From contig JACDAZ010000449.1 of assembly GCA_013695175.1 (NCBI GenBank), positions 1 through 9,520 on the forward strand: a stretch of DNA of 9,520 nucleotides, in the 5' to 3' direction. The notes below the pieces were generated by a model, which saw nothing but the letters and a program-made list of their open reading frames with translations, searched no databases and was not told the DNA's origin. The position numbers and the translations under genes are program-made. Source of the DNA: Flavisolibacter sp. Its GTDB lineage: Bacteria > Bacteroidota > Bacteroidia > Chitinophagales > Chitinophagaceae. Positions 1 through 6,800 of the stretch are shown piece by piece (within the stretch, counting starts at the first letter, position 1; each line of letters opens with the position of its first letter).

Positions 1-11
1 GTTCAGCGCCT

Positions 12-62
12 TTTTTTCGTTGTCACTTATCATTCGGTAAAACGGATGATCTAACGAAAAAA
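12..62. repeat. Long interrupted inverted repeat (hairpin 1)
   Basis: The outer arms are TTTTTTCGTT (12-21) and AACGAAAAAA (53-62), a perfect 10-base match. Inside lies a second stem, ATCATTCG (29-36) against CGGATGAT (43-50), 8 pairs including one T-G, closed by a GTAAAA loop. The two stems are separated by an asymmetric internal loop (7 bases left, 2 right). Read on either strand, the T run is on the 5' side and the A run on the 3' side, so this is not a canonical intrinsic terminator. Role unknown. Confidence 0.65.
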
Positions 63-139
63 CCAGCACCTCCCGTTGCTAAGCATAACACGCAGCAGAT
101 TCTTGCACTTAAACTTTTACAACTTCACACTGTTGCCTC

Positions 140-195
140 GGACGATTCAACAGCTTGAGGGTAAGCTTTCATGAATGATTCGCATTGAATCGTCC
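140..195. repeat. 11-base perfect inverted repeat with nested stem (hairpin 2)
   Basis: GGACGATTCAA (140-150) is matched perfectly by TTGAATCGTCC (185-195). The 34-base loop contains a smaller stem, AGCTT (152-156) with AAGCT (163-167), around a GAGGGT loop. There is no T run after either arm on either strand, which argues against a simple terminator. It could be a repeat-family element, a site for a dimeric protein, or part of a structured transcript; the sequence alone does not decide. Confidence 0.65.
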
Positions 196-220
196 TGCCT
201 TTTCCCAGCCTGCCGGTTTG

Positions 221-252
221 GTTACTTTTTTTGGGCAAGCAAAAAAAGTGAC
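221..252. repeat. 13-pair hairpin with T7/A7 arms (hairpin 3)
   Basis: Bases 221-233 (GTTACTTTTTTTG) pair with 240-252 (CAAAAAAAGTGAC) around a GGCAAG loop. The single imperfection (T223 against G250) is a G-U wobble if transcribed from the plus strand but an A-C mismatch from the minus strand, hinting that plus-strand RNA, if any, is the structured form. Short hairpins of this look recur in intergenic DNA of various bacteria, but that is a recollection and not tested here. Confidence 0.65.
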
Positions 253-348
253 ATCAGTATTTTAATTACAAAGGGTTACGATGCTACTTTTTTAAAAAAA
301 ATGAGTAATAATAATTATGAGACTGCTATCCAAAAACATTTCCGGGGT

Positions 349-930
349 TTAATGTAGTTTCTCTTCTTTCACAACTTTCTCAATAATTTTTGGAAACCAT
401 TCATGTTCTAGTTGGTGAATTTTTTGCGCTAAACTTTCAGCAGTTTCACCGGGCATCACTTCACAACGGGCCTGGAAGATCACATCGCCATGATCATAAT
501 GTTCATCAACAAAATGAATAGTGATACCCGATTCTTTTTCGCCCTCTTCTAAAACCACATTGTGTACATGATCCCCATACATTCCTTTCCCACCAAATTT
601 GGGAAGCAGGGCAGGATGAATATTAATGATCCTGTTTCTGTAATGATCAATAAGTGCTTGTGGAATCTTCCATAAAAAACCGGCTAAAACAATAAGATCA
701 ATTTCAGCGTCTTTCAACTCCGGCAGGTAATGATGACCCCTGAAGAATTCTTCTTTTTCAATGATACATGTGGGCACTCCATATTCTGCTGCAATATCTA
801 AAACACCGGCTATGGGTTTATTGGTAACAATAAGTGCTACAGTAAAAGATCCGGGATTTGCAGTACTGTATTCTAAAATTTTCCTGGTATTGGATCCTGT
901 ACCCGAAGCAAAAATGGCAATTTTCTTCAC
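349..930 (-). CDS. purN: Phosphoribosylglycinamide formyltransferase (GAR transformylase)
   Basis: This enzyme transfers the formyl group of 10-formyltetrahydrofolate to glycinamide ribonucleotide, the third step of de novo purine synthesis, in the cytoplasm. The 193-residue product is the usual family length. The N-terminal phosphate-binding loop is visible as FASGTGSN (7-14), the folate/active-site region as LAGFLWKIP (82-90), and the catalytic core as INIHPALLPKFGGKG (102-116), with the expected Asn103 and His105. The catalytic Asp is most likely D146 in HYDHGDVI, by position relative to the E. coli enzyme. The start is GTG at 930 (GTGAAGAAAATT), immediately before the conserved beta strand KKIAIFASG; no upstream in-frame alternative is needed. 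It is divergent from the TPR gene across 40 bases, and no other pur gene is in the window, so it seems to stand alone. Its 3' side leads into the hairpin-rich region. Confidence 0.95.
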   Translation of the reverse strand: MKKIAIFASGTGSNTRKILEYSTANPGSFTVALIVTNKPIAGVLDIAAEYGVPTCIIEKEEFFRGHHYLPELKDAEIDLIVLAGFLWKIPQALIDHYRNRIINIHPALLPKFGGKGMYGDHVHNVVLEEGEKESGITIHFVDEHYDHGDVIFQARCEVMPGETAESLAQKIHQLEHEWFPKIIEKVVKEEKLH

Positions 931-970
931 CTGCCAAAGATAGAAGGCTAAAACATACTATCTTAAGCTT
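931..970. promoter_or_regulatory. Divergent 40-base promoter region purN / TPR gene
   Basis: Both genes must be initiated from within or near this spacer. Reading toward purN, TATCTTTG fits the Bacteroidota -7 consensus TAnnTTTG and ends four bases before the GTG. Reading toward the TPR gene, TATCTTAA (959-966) is a weaker match that also ends four bases before its GTG. No TTG at the usual -33 spacing is seen for either. If these elements are real, transcripts would begin at or beside the start codon (leaderless or nearly so). This is a consensus match by eye, not a demonstrated promoter. Confidence 0.35.
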
Positions 971-1864
971 GTGAAATACCTGATATCAATTTTTATAATT
1001 ATACTGGCAACAAGTGTTGTTCAGTCACAGGAAACTTGCGCCACACCCGTAAATCCATCTTTTACAGCTCCTGTTGAAAATGATCTGAAAACAAAGCTTG
1101 CTGAAGCAAAACAGGAATATGAAAAAGATCCATCCAACAACGATTCTATAATATGGTATGGACGTAGAACCGCTTATTTAGGCAATTATGAAGAAGCCAT
1201 TGAAATTTTTTCAAAAGGCATTACACTCCACCCGCAGGATGCCCGGTTGTACAGGCACCGCGGTCACCGCTACATTACATTAAGATGTTTTGATAAAGCC
1301 ATTGCAGATTTTGAAACGGCTGCACGCCGGGTCAAAGGAAAAAAAGACGAAGTGGAACCGGATGGTATGCCAAATGCTCAAAATATTCCAACCAGCACCC
1401 TGCAATCCAACATCTGGTACCACCTGGGACTGGCTTATTACCTGCAAGCTGATTTTGAAAAAGCAGTAAATGCTTTTAAAACCGGATTAAAAGTTTCAAC
1501 AAATGCCGATATGTATGTGGCCACTGCCAACTGGCTCAACCTTTCTTTATTAAGGGCAGGCAATCAAAACGAATCAAAAAAACTTTTAAAAAGTATTTCC
1601 AAAGACATTCAGCTTATTGAAAATGAAGACTATTTAAAGATCCTTCTTTTGTATAAAGAAGATAAACCTTGTAGTTATGGAACTTTAGATAATCAAGTTG
1701 CTTCGCTCAGTTCAGCAACTTTAGAATTTGGAAAAGGAAGCTATTGTTTATTAAAAGGAAATAAGCATCAAGCTAAAACCATTTTTCAAAATATCATTAA
1801 GGGCAATCAATGGGCAAGTTTTGCCTACATAGCTGCCGAACAGGAACTGAAAAGACTAAACTGA
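971..1864 (+). CDS. Secreted tetratricopeptide-repeat (TPR) protein
   Basis: A 297-residue protein with an N-terminal signal peptide (hydrophobic 3-16, likely cleavage near VVQS|QE, residues 19/20), so probably periplasmic. Cys23 is not in a lipobox context. TPR-like helix pairs can be seen at about 60-90 (YGRRTAYLGNYEEAIEIF), 92-120 (FDKAIADFETAA) and 147-177 (WYHLGLAYYLQADFEKAVNAF), with weaker units at about 182-210 and 250-280. An insertion rich in charged residues and Pro/Asn (121-146) separates the second and third units. TPR arrays bind partner proteins; no enzymatic motif is seen and no partner can be named. The start is GTG at 971, placed directly before the signal peptide, with no nearby upstream alternative. 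The 3' end overlaps the opposing small membrane-protein gene by 9 bases. Real gene: high confidence. Function: unknown. Confidence 0.88.
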   Translation: MKYLISIFIIILATSVVQSQETCATPVNPSFTAPVENDLKTKLAEAKQEYEKDPSNNDSIIWYGRRTAYLGNYEEAIEIFSKGITLHPQDARLYRHRGHRYITLRCFDKAIADFETAARRVKGKKDEVEPDGMPNAQNIPTSTLQSNIWYHLGLAYYLQADFEKAVNAFKTGLKVSTNADMYVATANWLNLSLLRAGNQNESKKLLKSISKDIQLIENEDYLKILLLYKEDKPCSYGTLDNQVASLSSATLEFGKGSYCLLKGNKHQAKTIFQNIIKGNQWASFAYIAAEQELKRLN

Positions 1865-2143
1865 TTTTTTTCTGCCAAATTTTAAAAACATTTTTTTTAA
1901 ATAAGAGGTAAAAAAACGGAACTGTCCCAGTGGAATACTTACCAGTAATACCATCAGGGGCCAAATAGCTGTTACCACTATTATATATATAGGTATATAC
2001 AACCATAAAGCTTCAATTCCCGTTAAGTTCATAAGCTTTTTACCTATAATTCCGGTAAGGCTGCCGCCAACTGAAAATGTTACCAGGATCAGTAAAAGTC
2101 GCCAGCCATTGACATTCCATTTTTTTTGTAAGTGTTTTATCAT
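1856..2143 (-). CDS. Small two-helix membrane protein (DUF6787-like)
   Basis: A 95-residue protein if begun at the ATG at 2143, or 104 residues from an upstream in-frame ATG at 2170. I prefer 2143 because the remembered pattern of such proteins is a short basic lead (MIKHLQKKW) before the first helix. From 2143, helix 1 is about 14-30 (LLLILVTFSVGGSLTGI) and helix 2 about 46-70 (LYIPIYIIVVTAIWPLMVLLVSIPL), followed by GQFRFFTSYLKK and a basic C-terminal tail. The GGSLTG and WPL-LLVSIPLGQFRFF segments resemble a small conserved family of Bacteroidota inner-membrane proteins that I recall as DUF6787; this name is from memory. No function is known to me. It overlaps the 3' end of the TPR gene tail to tail by 9 bases and is divergent from the act operon, sharing its AT-rich upstream region. 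Confidence 0.82.
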   Translation of the reverse strand: MIKHLQKKWNVNGWRLLLILVTFSVGGSLTGIIGKKLMNLTGIEALWLYIPIYIIVVTAIWPLMVLLVSIPLGQFRFFTSYLKKMFLKFGRKKSV

Positions 2144-2228
2144 TTGTTGTGTTGGCGAAATTAAATGCATTTTTATTGTTCAAATTTTAATTGCATAACA
2201 GTAGTTTTTCACATAAATATTTTCATAT

Positions 2229-2243
2229 AAAGTCAATGACTTT
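2229..2243. promoter_or_regulatory. 15-base palindrome, candidate operator
   Basis: AAAGTCAATGACTTT is a perfect palindrome with 7-base arms around a single central A. It lies in the AT-rich spacer between the divergent small membrane-protein gene and actA, about 115 bases upstream of the candidate actA -7 element and 86 bases upstream of the opposing gene's ATG at 2143. The arms are too close for an RNA hairpin, so a dimeric DNA-binding protein site is the more natural reading. The regulator is not recognised, and a chance palindrome in AT-rich DNA remains possible. Confidence 0.35.
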
Positions 2244-2359
2244 TTTATGACATTATTTTTAATGGTATAAAAAAAATTTATCAAAAATCTTCTGAAATGC
2301 AGGCCAGTAGCAGGTTAAAAAAATTTAGATAACCATGAGTATTTGTTAGTTTCCTGTCA

Positions 2360-2367
2360 TATTTTTG
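2360..2367 (+). promoter_or_regulatory. Candidate -7 promoter element of the act operon
   Basis: TATTTTTG matches the Bacteroidota housekeeping -7 consensus TAnnTTTG. Transcription would then start near 2372-2376, giving a leader of roughly 35-40 bases to the ATG at 2412. The only nearby upstream TTG (2343-2345) is 14 bases away, shorter than the usual spacing of about 19-21, so the -33 half is poor. The element sits downstream of a possible TTG start at 2343 and so favours the ATG at 2412 as the real actA start. Confidence 0.4.
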
Positions 2368-2411
2368 CACCCAATTCAGGAAATTTTCCACATTTTAGAT
2401 CCCAAGCATCT

Positions 2412-3695
2412 ATGATTTGTATAAAGCTAACAGCCAGAGGAGTTTTACTGCTAGGTTTTCTTTTTCAATTTATTCTTTATTCAAATGTGTATGCACAGGA
2501 CGCAATTGATGGCAAACAGCTTTTTCAGCAAAACTGTCAAACTTGTCATGCATTAGATAAAAAACTTACAGGGCCGGCATTAAGAGGCTTTACAACAAAA
2601 GGTCCATGGACAGACAGGCAAAATATTTATGACTGGATACATAATCCTGCTGCATTTATTGCAAAAGATGATTATGCCCGTGCCTTGAAAGATGAGTATG
2701 GCGTTGTCATGCAGGCTTTTCCGCAGTTAAGCAACGAGCAGATTGATGCCATTGTGGATTATGTTGTTGCAGCTCCGCCTCCCGGTGGTGGTGGAGGCGA
2801 ACAAGGTGTAGCAAGTTCAGCACAGGCAGACAAGGAAGCAGCCAATAGAAATGCTATCATTTTTGGTGTTATTTCTTTAATACTGGCACTGGTTGCACTG
2901 GTATTAATGCAGGTAAACAGCAACCTTAAAAAGCTTTCAGACGACAGCGAAGGTATCATGCGTCCGGAAGCAGTTCCATTTTATCGCAATAAGATTTATA
3001 TAGCCCTGATGGCATTAATATTTTTTGTTGTAGGTGGTTATTTTGTTGCCAAAGGCGCCGTGAACCTGGGTCGTCAAAAAGGTTATCAGCCCGAACAACC
3101 CATATATTATTCTCATAAAGTGCATGCAGGTATCAACCAGATAAGCTGTTTGTATTGCCATACCAGTGCATGGGAAAGCAAGCATGCTGCCATTCCATCA
3201 GTGAATGTTTGTATGAATTGCCACATGTCCATTTCTACTTACGAAAAAGGACCTACACTTTATGATGAAGCAGGAAACGAAATTAATGGAACTGCGGAAA
3301 TAGAGAAATTATACCGCTATGCCGGTTTTACTCCGGGGCAACCATGGGATCCTTTAAAGGCAAAACCAATAGAGTGGATCAAAATACATAACCTGCCTGA
3401 CCATGTATATTTCAATCACTCACAACACGTAAATGCAGGTAATGTAGCCTGTCAAACCTGCCACGGAAATATACAGGATATGGATGTTGTTGGTCAGCAG
3501 GCAGAGTTAAGTATGAGTTGGTGTGTAAACTGTCACAGGGAAACCAAAGTAAACTTCTTCAATAGGAATGACAGTTCAGGAAATAAATTTTACAGCATTT
3601 TTGAAAAGTTTCATAACGATTTACGTGACGGTAAAATGGATAGTGTAACAGTAAGTGATATTGGAGGTAATGAGTGCCAAAAATGTCACTACTAA
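2412..3695 (+). CDS. actA: ActA: six-haem cytochrome c subunit of alternative complex III
   Basis: A 427-residue membrane cytochrome that carries electrons on the periplasmic side of alternative complex III. In order: a signal peptide (1-28, cleavage near VYA|QD); a class I cytochrome c domain with C42QTCH46 and a probable axial Met100; a Pro/Gly-rich linker (121-131); a helix at about 148-166; a short basic loop (167-194) predicted cytoplasmic; a second helix at about 195-213; then the pentahaem domain with CXXCH motifs at 246-250, 267-271, 347-351, 371-375 and 422-426, the last ending one residue before the stop. Additional His residues (for example 235, 238, 336, 339) are candidate second ligands. 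The two helices place both haem domains on the same side, which is consistent. I chose ATG 2412 over a TTG at 2343 because it begins a proper signal peptide and lies downstream of the candidate promoter. First gene of the act operon. Confidence 0.93.
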   Translation: MICIKLTARGVLLLGFLFQFILYSNVYAQDAIDGKQLFQQNCQTCHALDKKLTGPALRGFTTKGPWTDRQNIYDWIHNPAAFIAKDDYARALKDEYGVVMQAFPQLSNEQIDAIVDYVVAAPPPGGGGGEQGVASSAQADKEAANRNAIIFGVISLILALVALVLMQVNSNLKKLSDDSEGIMRPEAVPFYRNKIYIALMALIFFVVGGYFVAKGAVNLGRQKGYQPEQPIYYSHKVHAGINQISCLYCHTSAWESKHAAIPSVNVCMNCHMSISTYEKGPTLYDEAGNEINGTAEIEKLYRYAGFTPGQPWDPLKAKPIEWIKIHNLPDHVYFNHSQHVNAGNVACQTCHGNIQDMDVVGQQAELSMSWCVNCHRETKVNFFNRNDSSGNKFYSIFEKFHNDLRDGKMDSVTVSDIGGNECQKCHY

Positions 3696-3731
3696 TGGTA
3701 GTTGCTATTTTAAAGTTCATTGGTTAAAAAC

Positions 3732-3779
3732 TCCGGCAGAAATAGGATCAGAAAAAAGCAACAGGGTTCCTCTGCCGGA
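3732..3779 (+). repeat. Hairpin in the actA-actB spacer
   Basis: TCCGGCAGA (3732-3740) pairs perfectly with TCTGCCGGA (3771-3779), a 9-pair GC-rich stem. A further 3-pair stem (GGA 3745-3747 with TCC 3768-3770) can stack on it after a 4-base bulge, leaving a loop of about 20 bases. No T run follows (ATATAAAATTGATATT), so strong termination is not expected. It could protect or process the transcript, or reduce read-through, between the cytochrome gene and the rest of the operon. Confidence 0.55.
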
Positions 3780-3858
3780 TATAAAATTGATATTTAGTAA
3801 TTAAAATAAACAACCCAACAAAAAGAAAAGAAAGCTTTTCCAGGGGATGGGACCAAAT

Positions 3859-6800
3859 ATGAAAAATAAGTATTGGCAAAGTTTCGCTGAGCTCAATGAT
3901 TCAAAAGATTTTCAAAAACGCAACCATGATGAATTTAAGGAGGAGTTGCCTTTTGAGGATATAGACAGTACCGGTTTACTGGATGGTAAAACGCCCCGCA
4001 GGGACTTTTTAAAGTATCTTGGTTTCAGTACTGCTGCAGCTACTCTTGCAAGTTGCAAGATGCCTGTAAGAAAAGCTATTCCTTTTGTAAACAAGCCTGA
4101 AAATGTTACACCAGGCATTGCAAAATATTATGCTACTACCTATGTAATGGATGGAGATGTACTTCCCATTATTGCTAAAGTAAGAGAAGGTCGTCCTATT
4201 AAAATTGAAGGAAACAATCTTTGTTCTTATACATTAGGCGGAACCAATGCAAGAGCACAGGCTTCAGTGTTGGATCTGTATGATACCTTTCGTTTAACGC
4301 ACCCTTCCCGCAGGAACAATAATAAATTTGAAGAGATACCTACTTATGAGCAGGCAGACAGGTTGGTTATGGATGCTTTGCAGGGTTTGGGTGGCAAACC
4401 TGTAGTGTTATTAACAAGCACAGTTGTATCGCCTTCTACCAAACAAATTATTTCAGAATTTATTGGTCGCTATCCCGGTAGCCGCCATGTACAATACGAT
4501 GCTATTTCATTCAACGGGGCATTATTGGCAAACGAATCTTCTTTTGGTCGCAGGGCCTTACCAACTTATGAACTGGATCGTGCAAAAGTTATTGTAAGTA
4601 TAGGAGCCGACTTTTTAGGAGCCTGGCCAAACGGGGTTGAAAATGCAAGAAAATATTCTTACGGAAGAAAGATAGATGAGCGTAACCCGCAAATGAGTAA
4701 GCACTACCAGTTTGAAAGTTATTTAAGTATGACCGGTGCCTGTGCTGATGAAAGGTTTACACATCGTCCTTCCGAAACAGGTGCTGTTGCACTGGCTTTA
4801 TACAGTGCATTGGGTGGCTCCGGAGCACCTGCAGTAAATATGGCAGATGCACAATTAAAAGCAGGTATTGAAAAAGTGGTTGCTGACCTGCAGGCTAACC
4901 GCGGTGCAGCAGTTGTGATTTGCGGCAGTAACGATCCCAATGTGCAGATGGTAGTGAATGCTATCAATCAATCAATAGGCGCTAACGGCTCCATATTAAA
5001 CTGGTCGCAACCTGTTCTTGTAAAACAAGGAAACGACAAGGACATGGCTGACCTGGTAAACCAGATGAATGCCGGGCAAATAGGAGCTTTACTTGTATAC
5101 GAAGCAAATCCTGCTTATGATTATTTTAATCCAGATGCTTTTAAAGCGGGTATACAAAAAGTAAATCTTGTGGTTTCTTTTAATGAAAAAATGGATGAAA
5201 CAACACAGTTTGCTCATTTCTCTATGCCTGCACATCACTTCCTGGAAAGTTGGGGCGATGCAGAACCAAAGGCCGGTTATTATAGTTTCATTCAGCCGAC
5301 GATATCACCTTTATTTAAAACAAGAAATTACCAGACATCTTTATTGAGATGGGCAGGAAATAATACAGATTACGAAACCTATTTCCGCCAGTTCTGGAAT
5401 GGAAGGCTAGGCGGTCAGCAGGCTTTTGACCAGGCATTGCAGGATGGTGTTATTGAAGGCGGTTCAGCACGACCATTAGGAATTGCACAAACTGGTGCAA
5501 CTACGGCAGGTACAGATACCACAAAAGTGGCAGCGGTCCCTGCACCTACTCCTCAACCACTAACCGGTGGCGGATCTTATAGTGGAGGAAATGTTGGCGA
5601 TGCTATTGCACAATTATCCACTGCACGTAATGCCGGTAAGGATGAAGTGGTTTTATACCAAAAAGTTTCTATGGCTTCCGGTAAGCAATCGAGCAATCCA
5701 TGGTTACTTGAGTTACCGGATCCTATAACCCGTGCCAGCTGGGGCAACTATGCAATGATATCTCTTGCCAAAGCAAAAGAATTAGGGATAAAAGTTGATA
5801 CAGATTATGAATATTATCCTGAGAAACCGGTTATCAGGTTAAGTGTAAATAATAAAGAAATTTCATTACCGATATTGATTATACCCGGTATGAATGCCCA
5901 TACTATTGCAGTAGCTGTAGGTTTTGGTCGCAGTGAAGCATTTTCAAAAGCATCGGATGGTATTGGACAAAATGTTTTTCAGTTTGCCCGTTTTAATGGA
6001 ACCACAGTTGAGTATGATAATGCTGTAACGGTTAGTGATAAAACTTTTGGTAAAGAAAAAATTGCACAGGTACAGATACATAATACTTACGATGGAAGAA
6101 CTGAAGTGGTGAAGGAAACTACACTTGCCACTTTCATGAAACATCCAACACAGTATACAAAATTCCGCGAGGAACTGGCAACAGCTTATGCATCCAAAAC
6201 CGGCGACTACCGTAAAGAAGCTACTTTATATGGTGATCAGGATCATGTTCAGCCGGGTTTAAAATGGGGAATGTCAATTGATATGAACTCCTGCATTGGC
6301 TGCCATGCCTGTGTTGTTGCCTGTCATGCAGAAAACAACGTATCTGTTGTAGGTAAGCATGAAGTGCTGCGGTTCCATGACATGCATTGGTTGCGTATTG
6401 ACCGCTATTTTGTAAGCGATGATAAAAATCCCGATGATCTGAAGGCTGTAGTTTTTCAACCTATGCTTTGCCAGCATTGTGATAACGCACCTTGCGAAAA
6501 TGTTTGTCCTGTTGTGGCAACAACCCATAGTTCAGAAGGTTTGAATCAAATGATTTATAACCGTTGTATTGGTACACGCTATTGCGCAAACAACTGTCCT
6601 TATAAAGTGCGCCGTTTCAATTGGGCCGATTATACCGGTGCTGATTCTTTTGGTAATAACCAAAGACCATTAATTGCTGATGGTACACTTGACGAGGTGG
6701 TGATGCAAATGAATGACGAGCTGACAAGAATGGTTTTAAATCCTGATGTAACAGTAAGAAGCCGCGGTGTGATGGAAAAATGTACATTCTGTGTGCAGCG

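Larger units (their letters stand above)
1..348. other. Non-coding, hairpin-rich region downstream of purN
   Basis: No convincing complete gene is visible in these 348 bases. The stretch holds three independent inverted repeats (listed separately) and an abrupt T6-A8 run at 288-301, which reads as eight T then six A on the strand carrying purN. That run lacks a GC-rich stem in front of it, so it is not a textbook terminator. One plus-strand frame is open from base 3 to a TGA at 156-158 with a fairly protein-like sequence; it could be the C-terminus of a gene starting before the window, but 51 codons is too little to claim this. A 60-codon plus-strand frame at 175-357 reads through a hairpin, is rich in Phe, Ser and Lys, and looks spurious. 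Confidence 0.6.

Noticed and set aside
175..357. 60-codon plus-strand frame after the second hairpin
   Set aside because: It runs through hairpin 3 (T7/A7 arms coding FFWASKK) and a poly-A tract, ends inside the purN 3' end, has no ribosome site, and looks like translated repeat DNA.
2343..2411. TTG start extending ActA by 23 residues
   Set aside because: The extension would bury the signal peptide behind a non-hydrophobic lead, and the candidate -7 element (2360-2367) lies inside it.
3780..3846. Intrinsic terminator after actA
   Set aside because: The hairpin at 3732-3779 is followed by mixed A/T sequence with no T run, and actB-E continue in the same direction as expected for one operon.
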